Of a stretch of DNA of 64,000 nt, positions 45,491 through 58,100 are shown in pieces. A program made the position numbers and the translations under genes. Origin of the DNA: Angiostrongylus vasorum (taxonomy: Eukaryota; Nematoda; Chromadorea; Rhabditida; Metastrongylidae); contig JADANN010000443.1 in the NCBI GenBank assembly GCA_018806985.1, positions 511,001 to 575,000 on the forward strand, written 5' to 3'. The notes below the pieces were generated by a model. That model was not told the DNA's origin, searched no databases, and worked only from the letters and a program-made list of their open reading frames with translations. The first letter of the stretch is position 1, and the number at the start of each line of letters is the position of its first letter.

Positions 45491-45967
45491 CTTCTAAGTT
45501 GATACAAAAAAATTGGACGAGTATAAATTGTTCTACTTGATTTCTGAATTGCAACATTAAGGCGTTTAACTCGGTTCTAACACTGATTTACCAAATCTTT
45601 AGAATATGCTTGTTCTCAACATCCTACACATTTATTTATAGTAGCCTAGAAAGCTGAAGTCCTGAAGGCGACGCATTCCTCAGACTGCGTGGAAGCATGG
45701 TTATTAGTTAGCGAGAGATTCAGTGCGTGTTGTGGGTAAGGCAGACTTATTCGTTCAAACCCTCCCTTAGTTGTGAGACATAAGGATTGGCGCTCGTCGC
45801 GCAACAGAATTCATTAACATACGCTTGCAGAATTCCAGCTAATGGTTTGATTTGTCACCTAAGCTTGTCTGCTTTGATCGCTTGTCCTGGATTCAAGAAA
45901 TTGTAGTGGTTCATTATCTTCCATCTTGCTCCGATAACTGCACTCAAAATCGTCGATTATCGTATAA
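45491..45967. other. No recognisable content
   Basis: Unassigned DNA before a TA repeat. Confidence 0.4.

Positions 45968-46025
<58 letters not shown>
45968..46025. repeat. (TA)n microsatellite, about 28 units
   Basis: Uninterrupted TA dinucleotides over about 57 bases. Confidence 0.95.
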
Positions 46026-46027
<2 letters not shown>

Positions 46028-46059
46028 TTTGCATCACAATTGATCTAGAAATAGGGTAT

Positions 46060-46800
46060 TATTGTTGTCCAGAAGTAGTGTAAAAAATTTTGTAACGAGT
46101 ACTTGACATTGGATTGCAAATGCGTCGTCTTCTTTTTTCAGCAGTCGCTGAGGTTGTTGTATAGCATACGTCAGCATACGTTTACTTCCGTACGAAAAAC
46201 CCACAACACAACAATAGCTGACATTTCGGCAGTATCGCTTTCTTCGAAGCCTGGAAGCGTACAGGAACATAACAGAAAAGATTTTTAAAGTAAAAGTCAT
46301 TATTATCTTCGCACAGGAATCCAAAACATCAATGCATAAAACTCCGACGATAAATTCCAAAAATCTAAAAATGAACTGCAAGGAGAAGTGACTAAGTCAT
46401 GGTATAGTTATGGTATATCGTGACCTAATGCCATACCTCAGGCTGATTTTTTTGACCCGACCCAGGCACATTCCTCTTCCATGTACGACTCTTGACGGCT
46501 GGTCTCAACCTAATAACTGGAGGGCTTAAAAAGAACAAAACGGCTTAAAAGGTGCTGTTTATTGTGAGAATGGAAGTTTTAAGTATTATATTTTGATTCC
46601 TGAGGTTATCAAAGTGTTCGGCTGTGCATGTTCCATGTCAATTTGACCTTCCTAGGCTCTGAAGAAGAGGAAACTGTCGAAACCTTGGCTGTTGTGTTAA
46701 TAAGTGCTGTAATAACAAATTGTTTGCTCATCAAGAAAAACAGTGAATAGCTGATCAATGTCGAAGCTAAAAGAAATTCGATCTTGGGATTTGCTAGATA
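46060..46800. mobile_element. PLE termini (type P2), inverted pair
   Basis: A - strand core lies at 46,220-46,246, with TGACATTTCGGCAGTATCG on +. A + strand core lies at 46,659-46,682 (CTGAAGA, AGAGGAAACTGTC, GAAAC). Between them the + strand carries PLE inner-end words (ATCTTCGCACAGGAATCCAA, AAATGAACTGCAAGGAGAAG). The right side ends with AATGTCGAAGCTAAAAGAAA, a diverged form of the shared end word. Confidence 0.6.
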
Positions 46801-47019
46801 AAAAGATCTTTAAAACGATAGCGACACCTTAAAACGAAAGACTTCGCCTCAAGGAGATGCCATTTATATTGCCCTTTATTGGTGATGAAGTAAGTGTAGC
46901 TATAAAACGAGGCTTAAGAAGAATCGGTTGCGATAGTAGAAATGCCACCGGATATTCTACGTCGTCAGTTAGGTCGTAACCGCCTATTTGACCGTCTATG
47001 TGAAACACAGAATTGCATA

Positions 47020-47725
47020 ACTTGCCCTTAAGGCAGGGGACTATGACTGCATGAGTTCAGGTACGATATATCTGATCCCCTGTAGTATTTGCGGAGATGA
47101 ATATCTTGGTGAAATGGTCAGACCATTATGTCTCCGTATAAAAGAACATCTAGACGGCAAACGAAAAGAAAGGGAAAGTACCCCACTCGGGGCGCATAGG
47201 ATACAAAAACAGTGTAGACGATTTTGATATAAAAAGTTGCTATGCTCGCACAGGATAGCAAAACACCAACGCGCAAACTTTCTGTGGACTTTTGGATAAA
47301 TGCCAAAAATCCTCCGATGACTAGCAGGGAGGAGTGCCCAAAGATCACGCGCGATCTAATCCCGCACCTTAGCACCAATTTTTGGTGTGGGCTGGTGCAG
47401 TTGTAAACCACATGCGACTCTAATCAGCTGTTCTTTTTCTTCCTCAGTGGAAGGCACGTTGAAAACGATGCTGTCGAAAGGCTGTTAATCATGTGGTTGT
47501 CTTATAGATCTTCTTCTGTTGAAGCGTTTGGCATAGTAAATTACATATCGGCATACCCTTCCAGGCTCTGAAGAAGGCGATACTGCCGAAACGTAGGCTA
47601 TCATAAACTAATAAATGCTGTAATAAAAATCTCGTGTTTTCTTTCCGCGATGAGCTTACACAAAGTTGATATGCATTTTTTATTCGGCTAACACTTCATA
47701 GGCTTCGTCTTCATCAGAACCGACA
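47020..47725 (+). pseudogene. PLE (type P2) GIY-YIG endonuclease fragment and 3' end
   Basis: In one + frame, about 47,061-47,160, SGTIYLIPCSICGDEYLGEM is followed by LCLRIKEHLDG. This matches the PLE GIY-YIG endonuclease pattern (YLI, Cys pair, YLGE, RIKEH). The frame then stops (TGA at about 47,226) and continues as the PLE 3' region to a hammerhead-like core on + (47,568-47,594). An inverted core on - follows at 47,691-47,717 from a type P3 end. The RT is absent, so this is a 5'-truncated copy. Confidence 0.7.
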
Positions 47726-47834
47726 GTCCGAGTCGATGGTCTGAAAATGTCATGTATTCTGGTCAAAAAAGACCACCTGGATCTATTTTCTGTTTGTATT
47801 TATCGAACTTGTTTCCTAAATAACCAGTGTTGCA

Positions 47835-48110
47835 CTGGTTAGCGCAGAGTTCTTCTTCAACCCTTTGAGTGGCTTTTGGAGAGTTAGAGGTAATTGCTGC
47901 AATCTAATTTTCATCCTCAGCTCCTAATCGGCGTAAATGACTTTTTCATCACCAAAAAATCTCTTCCTATTTCCGGTACGAAACCATTGGAAGCATTAGC
48001 GCAGTGTTCACTCGGAATTATTTCTCTAACCTAATGCTTTAATGACGTCTTGAGTTAAAAAGTACGCTTTAGGTCCTCATTTGAATTGTAATATGGACCG
48101 GTAGAAAGTC
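47835..48110 (-). pseudogene. Possible mariner transposase fragment
   Basis: On - near 48,015-47,940 a frame reads FQWFRTGNRKRFFGDEKVIYAD, similar in pattern to the mariner linker (QWF..FRSGD). Frame breaks are frequent and only this piece is suggestive. Confidence 0.3.
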
Positions 48111-48689
48111 TTTCTTTTACAGCTTCATTCGAAAAAAGAGAGAGAACTTCATTTCAAAGCCTTTAACCTAAAACCACTACTAGTGAAGCATCAATTAAAT
48201 TAAGCAGAACTGACCAATAATTTCGACGAAGAGGCCTGCTGTTTGTGAAAAGTTCGCATCGAAGTAACCGATGAGCCAGATTGGAGCTGCTGTGTTTCTT
48301 TTCCAAAGCACCATTATACATATGTTGGTTGGAACATTTGAGAAAATAAGCACATGTGTTGCAGATTTACAACGGGCAACCATCTCAGCACATGCCTTCT
48401 ACGCCGATAACAACGAACAGACGAAGACGAGGTCACCGTGGATTCTTAAACGATTGGTTGGTGGTCACTCAACGAATCCGAGCTCGTGTGATCGTTACAA
48501 TTCAAATAATGTACTCAGAATAAAATGCAGATTTATTCGGAATTCTGGGGAGATGGTGGATTTGGACATTTGTTCCACAAATAAGTAGATTCTTAAAATC
48601 GAGATATAAAAACCTCAACCTTTCAATTTTTCATCTGTTCTAGTATCCGAGATTTGATAATTTCAAACCAGTTTTGTAAAACTTCTCTG
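48111..48689. other. Unassigned; one 105-codon frame
   Basis: An open + frame (48,271-48,588) of 105 codons begins MSQIGAAVFLFQST. I do not recognise it. It could be non-coding or an exon of an unknown gene, and it is not needed for the RhoGEF gene that starts at 49,151. Confidence 0.25.
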
Positions 48690-48699
48690 TTTTGGAGTA

Positions 48700-48976
48700 G
48701 GGCGCGCTTAGCACAGTGGTCGGAGGCAACACGCACATGGGATCGATCCTCGCGCCCGTGGCCCACCAAGCTTTCCATTCCTCCGGGGTCGGCAAATTGG
48801 TACCAGACTTGTCTGAGACGATAGCAGCACTGGCTCAATACATCGGTAGGCCAGCATGAGTCATTGCAAAGGCTAGATATGCATTAAATCACCTCCAAAC
48901 GGTGCTTAATGAGATCGAATGCATGGCGCATCCCTCAGGGATTGACCAACGCCGAAAGCTTTTTTCCTTTATTGCA
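48700..48976 (+). repeat. Repeat A (SINE), intact, 10 bp duplication
   Basis: Perfect TTTTGGAGTA at 48,690-48,699 and 48,977-48,986 flank a full unit from GGGCGCGCTTAGCACAGTGG to AGCTTTTTTCCTTTATTGCA. It lies 175 bases upstream of the RhoGEF start codon. Confidence 0.9.
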
Positions 48977-49106
48977 TTTTGGAGTATATGAATAGTCGAC
49001 GCTTATCGATCGTAGTAAAGTACTGAAACTATAGTCTTTAGCTGCAAAAGACGTCAACGGATTTTGAAATAATATCTTTTTGAGTCTCCGGGAACTGTTT
49101 ACTGTT

Positions 49107-49120
49107 GTTTTCCTATTGAG
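49107..49120 (+). promoter_or_regulatory. Candidate trans-splice (spliced leader) acceptor
   Basis: TTGTTTTCCTATTGAG ends in AG 30 bases before the ATG at 49,151, after a pyrimidine-rich run. An in-frame TAA at 49,139-49,141 separates it from the ATG and there is no AG in between, so upstream coding exons are unlikely. SL trans-splicing is common in nematodes; here it is an inference. Confidence 0.35.
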
Positions 49121-49150
49121 ATATCCACATTCCGATGCTAAATTGTCGAT

Positions 49151-52100
49151 ATGTTCGGAAGAATTTTAGACGACCTTACTGTATTGTATGGTGCCACTGT
49201 AGCTAATCATAAACTTCAGTACGAGTGGTCCAATCGTGCAAAGCGACGTGAGATTATCAAGCACGTACAGGCGGCGCTGGAGACGTCCGTCGACCATGAA
49301 CTGGAGGACGAGGAACTCGAGAAACTGCTGGTTCGTTTTTCATTCTCACTCGTGCTTTCAACTATCTTTAGCCTGAAGATTTTCCGTTTCAGCCTGTGTC
49401 TTGGGACGTAATGTTCGAAGGGTCAATGGCAGAATTGTGCGAAAAAGGTGAGAATAAATATCTCGAAAGAACTGCATTAGATAGATATTCTGATGAATAG
49501 ATAGATCCACTTCAGAAACAGAAATACCTTCAAGCAGTTTGGGAGCTTTTTCACTCCGAGTTGAAATTTCTTCATCATCAACTACTTGTGTTACGGTAAG
49601 GGAAATAAATGTATGCTGTCCTACAATACGCTCATGCCTGTGTATAGTTCTAGATGACAATAGAAAAGTTCCCACAGTGGCCAGCACAGATTTTAATATG
49701 ATAAGCCTTCAACAACATATTCTACTACTTATTTTTCCTTTGTGAATATTGAGAAATGTTGTTGTGACTTCATACTTTCTATTGCATTTTATTACGGACC
49801 ATTGTAATGATTAGATTTGACTATGTTAGTCACTGTGAAGCCAAATCCACTTTCATGGAGAAGCTAGAAGTGGAACGAATGCGGCGCTAACTTTCAATTC
49901 TATTTTTAACCTCGTTCGAGAAATCTGGGGAAATATTTCTTGCATAGAATGGAATGTGTTGAACTCCTATAAAATTGAATATAGAGAAGTGCATATAAAA
50001 CTACTTCATTAGTATTTGGAGTGTGCAAGATATGCTAAAAATGCACACTGATTATGCGACTTTAGTGCTACTGCACAGTAGTTCTCCCTAAGGAGGCTCA
50101 AGAATTGTTGTGCCTTGACGAAAAGCCTCCTTTCCATTTATTTCCACTCAGCATATTTCTCTCCTGTTTTAGGAATGTCTACAAAGAGCCACTGAAGAAA
50201 TGTCAAGTGGAAGGTTGTCTGCTCACGGTTGAGCCCGACTTATTGTTTGGTAACCTTGAACAGTTGTGTCGTATATCTCGTGGATTTTGCCAGACGTTCC
50301 TCACCCTTCTACAAGCTGTAAATTCTAACAGAACAGATTATGATTGTACGGAACTTGTCGTAAAGCTTTTTCGAAAAAGGTATATTATTCATGTTCTTCA
50401 CTATTTCACTAGTACTACATTACTACATTTGTAATGGTCAAAGGCATTGCATTTTCATCAATTTTCTACTCATCTGAAATAAATGAATTACCTACAACCA
50501 TCGAGAGCTTAAGTCTTCCGTGCTTCAGATTTATTCTTGGTTAGGCTTCCGAATAAAAAATTTCGGATTCTCAGCTTGAGAGAGCCTGATGAACTGCTCA
50601 ATTTACACAACAGTTGGCTATCCTACCTAACGTTTAAACTGCTATCATGCAATTCAAATTTGGAAGAAGAAAACATAGAAATTCGCGAGCTCACTGTTTC
50701 TTTTCTTTCCAATAGCCCAAAAAATCCGTTGTCATTTCCATTTTTGTTAGGTATCGAAATGCATCATTCTAATAAGATCGTGAATTACCATTTGTTCGCG
50801 AAGTGTTTGTCAGTTTAGAATCTTGGCAAGCCATTGAAAAGAGCGGATTTTCATAAAGGTTTTCGATTCATGCTGTTGGCTCCAAGGACATTGCAATGTG
50901 TTTTTGTTAAAGATTTGAACAAGGTGATATTGCTTAATCCTCCCAATAGTTTATCGCCTCATTGTGGCTAGGAGGTTTTCCTGGTTGTCGGGCTGCGATG
51001 TACAACGGCGGGATTCATCCCCCAGCAGAGCTTCCCAGCCTGGGAAGGAGTCCGGCATTCTGATCAGGAAGCCCAGCTAATAGTAAACCAATACCGGGAT
51101 CCCCCACCGTCCTTGTATAAAGCTAGTCGCATGGTGGCAAATCTCCCTCTGATTCACAAGGACGGCGACTGCTAGTGGTGGTAACGACCTAGGGCAGACT
51201 TTGGCCTGGCTGACCTCGGGACTCCAGTGATCCACAATGCCTAAAGCAGCAAAACTCCGAAAAAATGGAAATTGTGCTACAGTCCGCACAACCAGTGAAC
51301 GGGCGATCCAAGTATCTAAGTAAGATATTGTTAAATATCCAAAGTGTGAGTAGTAAGCGAAAAAATTCGAGTACGATTCGAGTACGGGGAAGGGGTATGA
51401 TCAGTTGCATCTGAGCCGCCCAGTTTCTCTATCCACCCTTAATCAATAGGACCGATAACAGGCTTTTCTTCAGTGGGTTAAAACTGGATTTTTCTACCAA
51501 TGGACTTCTATAAGTGTTTCAAGGAACAACCATACTAAATGCTCTATCAAATTTCTAAACAGTGCGATATATTTACCCACTTGTATAAGGTGGAAGCTGT
51601 GCTATGCCTCTTACCCTTGTCTTTGCACACCCAGTGCTTCGATAATTATTGTATACGAGTCGAAAACATTAAGTAATGAAGTTAAAAACTCTGTGAGGCA
51701 TGGCATGATAGAAAAACAAAGCGTAGAGGTGTAGTAGCTCTGATGAGAAATCAAGAAAAAGTGCTCTTGATTTTTACGTTTGGAACTGTGAAATTTTTTA
51801 AGATCAATAGTTATTATTTACATGGTACAGAACAATCCTTCAAAGTATTCCATTTAGGGAAAAAAAGCGATAGAGATTATGAGAATGGTGCTATCCCTAT
51901 GTGTTGTCAATAATCAGCATCGTTGTTTTCAGTTCTCAAAAGGTCCATCGACGATTTCCGCATACCAAGCGTACTGTATCAACTACAAAGCCACCATGGA
52001 ATATCTTGGTTCAATTCGTCAAAAAAGAGGAACGATTTACTGAGTTTGAACGGGTGCGTTGTACATTTGAACATTTTTTTTTATTTCAAGGTTTTTTTTT

Positions 52101-55100
52101 AAATTTCTTACACCAGGGTCTGTGTCTGTTTCATCTTTACTAACCTAATTTAACTCCTCACAAATCAAATGGAGGATGTTTGGGCTTTCTTTGCGCAGTG
52201 CAACAAAGTAATGAAATTATCCATATTTAAAACCCTGTTGACTGTGATTGTTGGTGACGCCGTTAGAGTAAAAGATTGGCCGAGAGAAACACTTTCAAAG
52301 TATGGTCTCATACCTTTTTTACCTACTGCTTATTATGATGCTGAGATATTTACAAAACTTGGACCCCAGGCCAGATTCGAACCCTCGATTACCCTTTCTG
52401 GGTGCTCACGGGTTACGCACGGCACCGCTGAGGCGTCAATCTGCTTTTCTTTGAGCCAGTCTTTTTACCCTAACGTTGCCGTCAGCAATCACCTGTCAAC
52501 AGGAATGATCAGGGGAGCACAAATCGGCATCAAACCCAGTAAAGCTGAGGCTTCAGTCGAAATCATAATGTTAACATTTTTTTGTAATGTGAAATACGGC
52601 CACTATGGTGCTGAAATATTTACAAAACTTGGATCCCAGGCCAGGATTGAACCCACGATTACCTTTTTCTGGGGACTCGCGTGTTACCCACTCCACCAAT
52701 GAAGCACTTGCGTTGCCTTTCTCTCCACTATTTTATTTACTCAAACAGTACCATCAGCAATCACCTGAAAAGATAAAGAAGAACAAAGATTTAGAAAAAG
52801 ATATTGGATAATAAGATATTTATACGATTGCTAAATGACTCATGGCTAAAAAATTTATTCAGACTTGGAGACAATGCTTTTGTTTACATGAAAGGGTTTT
52901 TTTTTAGATATGTATGGCGGATGAGCGATGTTCTCGTTTACAGCTCGAAGATTTGCTCATCGCTCCTTTACAAAGGTGATTACGATCAGTTGTTATAACC
53001 GTCGGCCTGCAATCAGTCTGTTTGCAGAATCACACGGCTACCAATTTTGTTACGTGAAATCCACAAGTACACGGAAGGCGAAGAAAACAAGGCAAAAGTG
53101 GAGAAAGTGATTGACTCGATGACGGAAAGCCTTAGTGAGTTGGAGTAGATCGTTTAAGAAAAAGTCCTTTGTTGGGAAATAGAGTTGAGTTGACCTACTC
53201 TGTAAATCTCCCTCTGATCCACAAGGGCTGCTACTGCCTGTCGTGGTGACGACCTGGGGCAGACTTTGGCCAGGCTGTCCTCGGGATTCCAAGGAACCAC
53301 AATGGCTTAACCAGCAAATCTCTGAAAGATGGTGATTATGCTGGGGCCCGCACAACTAGTGAGGACGGGCCGTTCAAGTATCAACTATCAAGTACTCTGT
53401 CAACTGCAATTATTTTCTTATAGAGATTTCCAGAGAAAAGATACATATAAAAAACAAATATGAATTTTTTAACCGTCTATGATCGGCTCAACTATTATCT
53501 GCTGTCCAATCTCCACATTTATTTTTAATTTAGTTTACACATTAGCGACAATGCGTATTGATATGAATGCGTATATACTCGAGGATAAATTATCGAATTT
53601 AAACGATCAGATCTCGGCTTACAGTAAAATTTACCAGTCAGTACAAAAGCTAGTAGAATAGAATTTGCAGAGCTCTCAAATTCCTGAAGTGTTCTAGTTA
53701 TCGACAGTTATAGAAAACCCGGCATCATTGTGGATAAGAAGACGCTTGTAGGGTCGATAGATGACAGCGTGCAATGGCTACACAACTTCGAACGACTACA
53801 ACAATTGCAAACTCAGGTTATCTGGCCGTCGATTTTCGAGCTCGAACCAAAATCTTTTGTTCCAGATGTGAGTATATTGGTTTATTTCTATACTTATATC
53901 TTACCTTACAAGCCGTTTTTCTGCTCATGTGTTGAAGGGGCACGTATAACTCAGTGGCTGGAGGTGCTCTGCAAGACACATGGGATCGAATCGCGCGGCC
54001 CTGGCCCACCAAGCTTTCCATCCATCCGGGGTCGGCAAATTGATACCAGACTTGTCTGGGAGGATAGCAGTACTGGCTTGATACAGCGGTAAACCACCGC
54101 GAGTCATTGTAAAGGCCAGATATGCATTCAGTCGCCTCCAACGATGCCTAATGAACTCGAATCTACGGGGATTGATCAACATCGATAGCGTTATCCCTTT
54201 TTGGTTATTTATTCCATTTTTTGTGTAATCAATGTTTAGTTGGGGCTCGTGTAATCTCGTAGTTAGAGGTGCCCTGCAATAAACACACTGTTTCGAGTTC
54301 AGGTCCGGCGCCTTGCACACTGTGTTCCATCCTTCCGGGTTCGGTAAATTTTGCCAAACGTGTCAGAGTGGATAGCAGCACTAATTTTATACAACTGTAG
54401 GCCAACGCAATTTATTGTACACGACCTCTACAATGCTTGGTGAAGTTGAATGCATTGCACATCGCCCATGGATTGATCAGTGCCAAGAGCTTTATCCCTT
54501 ATTCGTATTACTTAGTTAGATAACTATTGTATATTCCACATCGGTCCATTTGACTTGGTTCATGTTTTTTTTGCCAAAAACACTATGTGTGTACGTACTT
54601 AAACCTGTTCTACCAATAGTTGTATTTGTTGGAAAGCACACAACACCACCATATGGTTAATGAAGCGTTACCGGGTTCATTTTTTATTGATGAAGAGTTT
54701 TAGATTTACATTCAGACTCGACTGGCCCGAGAGGTCGTTGTATTATTCATGAATTTCAGTAGAATTGTGGTCGAGTAGTTGCTTCCTGAAATCTTGTAGT
54801 TGCCGTGATAGAGCATTAACGCAAAGGAATGGAAAGTTTTGTTGGCGCCAAGGAGTGAGATCAAGCCAGCGACCATTCATGCATTATTTCACGGGTTCTT
54901 TAAGCACTGTGCTATCCTTGCCCTGTTTTTTGCAATGTTCTGCTAAAACAGTTGCGATAAAGCGGAATTCGGAATTAAGAATATAAATGGAATGTTTCCG
55001 ATGCTAATCGATCGTCAATGAGAATTTAGATATAGTGCCTACATACTTATTCTGAGCATAAGTTCGTTCAGGCATGAACATTAATATAAGGATGTTATCA

Positions 55101-58100
55101 AGAGTATCTTAAGGTAAAGTACCTGAGAATCTAAAGAGTAAAGGGGAAAAAATACTTTTAAGTGTATTAAGAGTTTGATGAGACTACAAGGGAAGTCCCT
55201 TTCCTACTGAATCCTTTAGGGAAACTATAATATCATGATGGTACATCTTGTAACAGTTCCCAAGATCGACTTTCTATTAACCTCGGCATTGGATTATAAA
55301 TCTGTCGTTTTCTTTCTCAGCAATCGCGAGGTTGTTAAACAGCATACGTTTACCTTCGTATAATAACACACATGCAACACAACCGTAGTTGACGTTTCGG
55401 CAGAATCGCCTTCTTCAGAGCCGCTTTTTTTACCTGTCTTCCACCGAGGAAGAACAGCCGCTCAGAGTCGCAGACGGCTTGCTGTTTAACAACCTCGTGA
55501 CTGCTGGGGATGAAAACGACACATTTATAATGCTATGAATACTTCACAATTTTTTTGGTAATTTGAAGGAAGAACAGTTTGATTTGCAGAAAGCTCTTTG
55601 ATCAATGGTTGTTTCCTTTTCACTTGAAGAATCCCCCGAGTGCAAATATAAATGCACTCTGACTAAAGTCAGATTTAACATCACATTATCTTTTATCACA
55701 TTTCATATTGCTATTAGATTAATGAACTCAACTTTAACCCTTTGCAGTTTCTCAGAGTGGCTCTGTCTCGTCAGTTCTGCGAAAATCTTTTGGCTCATCC
55801 GCGACGAAAGCTCATCCATGAGGGACCGCTTGAATTAGTTGGTGAGTTCTACGGAGATGAGAAATAGTGATCTTCTAAAGTATGAAAATGTGCAACCAAA
55901 GGAAATAATATAAAACCAGCAGAAAAGCTAGAGCTAATTTCAAATGAGAATCAGATGTTTTGTGACTCCACATATTTGCCAGATAAAATGAACAGAAATG
56001 CAAAGTTCAATTGCATTGTAACCAAAAGACAGTGGATCTGCCGACGACAGTGATGCTTTCAGAGAATGGGAGGACAGTGGATTGCTACGCATTTCTCTTC
56101 AACGATATGTTCGTCTTATCGAAAACGAAAAAATACGCTCTGAAGTTGAGAGTGGTAGGTATCGTCACACAGCTTTTGCTAGGAGGACATAGTGCCCCTT
56201 ATGAAGTTTAGTTTATGTGAAAACAATGTTTATTAGCTAACTAGAGAATCACATCGTTTACTCATCATTGCGCACATTGCCTTTGCACCACATCTGAAAA
56301 CACGTCGATTGACTTACTTCGCAAAGCAAGACCCTTTGCAAAAATGAGAAAAATCAGTTTTTTTGTTGGATGCATGTTTTAATATTATGACATGATGTGA
56401 CAGAGTTGGATGTCATATGCGCGCACATGGCTCAGAACTAGCTTTTTCGCTCTCATTCCAGTTATTGTTGAGTTTTGCTCACCTATTGGCATCGTGGAAT
56501 AACAAGTCTGGTAGTCGACAAGCAATCAAACACCTCTTTGTTCATTGCCTACCTAACGAATGTCACATGTCGTAGCACTCAGAATTGTTTTCACTTATGT
56601 GTGAGTTCATAGCTTAATTTTTCAACGAATCTGTGCAACGTTAGTGGAAAGCGTCATCATTTGTGTTAACGTTTCTCATCCATAACGGTAACTTCTCCAT
56701 GCAAAGTTTACACTTTCTTCTCAGCTGACGGCCCTTTAAGGCTGGCACTCGGCGATATACAACAGTAAGCTGTTTTGAACGTGGGCCTACAAGCTGAGAA
56801 TGATTTCCACGTTTCATTACTGAGCCGTAGCTAGAAGTAAGCTTATACCACGGCTAAACTCGCCGAGTTTTCCGTGGGTATTTCCTCCTCAGAAAGCTGT
56901 AAGAAGACATAATACCAATTGGTTAATGCTTGTCTTGTCCCTTGAGCTAACGGAGTCTACTGGCCTGCTGGAGTAGATGACGAAGGCGAATTGTGTTTAC
57001 TGGTGCCAGCTCGAATTATCCAATGATTTACGGGACTGCTGGTGAAAGATGTCATTGTTAATTAATTTGGACTTCCAGCTCCAACACGACGGATGTCCCA
57101 TCGTTTTTGTTGTTTCATTCGCTCATTGATAGCTATTTGGCTACTGTTTCAAGAATATATTTCGATACGTTTACTTTTCGTCGTCTCCAGATTTTAAGAA
57201 TACCTTTTGAACAGGTCGATGTTACCTCCATAGGAGTCATAATAGGAGTGTATGAAGGGAACGTTGTGACAGAGATGACTTCTGTAGAAATCATACTTTT
57301 CCCAATGATTTATTTGGACATGCTGGAGTTTCCTCCCACGCTTCCTGTAATTGTTAAATAACTTATACAACAAAAATGATGTGGCAGACGTCGGGAAAGA
57401 TCTATTTTGCACTCAGAAATAAACGATCAACCTTTTTTTTCCGACGAGTTCATTGACTGGCATATGAATGCTGAATGACTGTTATTTCATTTCATGGAAG
57501 AGTCATGGTTGTCGTGTGGAATGGACGAATGTAAAGAATGCAGAAATAGGTTCAGCGTAAGTAACAAAACACTCGTAACGCGCCAGTTCGGCTACCTTCG
57601 AACTCCAGGGAGAATTGTTTGGTTGGCATTCTACGACATTCAAGATGAAATGATTAATTAACTTAATTGGGTTCGTTGCCGATTTGGGTTCCCCCAGATC
57701 AATCCCGCTGACGGTGATTGCTGATGGCAAAGATCGGTAGAACTAGCTGAGAGACAGGCGAAATGAAGGACCCGCATGGCGTGGTGGTGAATGCGTTAAT
57801 CCCCGGAAAGAAAAAATAACGCGTTCGTTCCCCCACCGCAGACACCTGCGGTCCGGAGTTTTGCAAATATCTCAGCGTCATTGAAGTTGTATTTCGCTAA
57901 ACATATAGTTGACCACCTCCATGATGTTTGACGGAGTTGAATGCATAGCGCACCGCTTAGAGATTGATCAATGCCTAACGCTTTATCTTCTATCCTTCAT
58001 TTTCACTATTTAATCTTGGATGAGCTTCTTATCACCACAACCTTCCGAACGTTTGGAAATTGTGAAATCAGCAACTGTCGATCGATTAGAAACGGGTGAA

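Noticed and set aside
45968..46025. TA run as an origin or telomeric feature
   Set aside because: It is a plain dinucleotide repeat with no associated structure.
50537..50818. 93-codon ORF (VRLPNKKFRILSLREPDELL) as an extra RhoGEF exon
   Set aside because: It contains no DH-like sequence, and exon 4 to exon 5 splice phases already agree without it. It might be an alternative exon, but I have no support for that.
52169..52702. 177-codon ORF in a RhoGEF intron
   Set aside because: Its sequence is largely two tandem repeat D copies with inverse tRNA-like boxes; the peptide has no family signature and repeats itself with the DNA repeat.
57190..57260. ILRIPFEQVDVT segment as a PH-domain exon
   Set aside because: It is preceded by a CCAG acceptor and looked like a PH strand, but joining exon 10 (end 56,154) directly to 59,756 gives the conserved PH order and phase, leaving no place for it.
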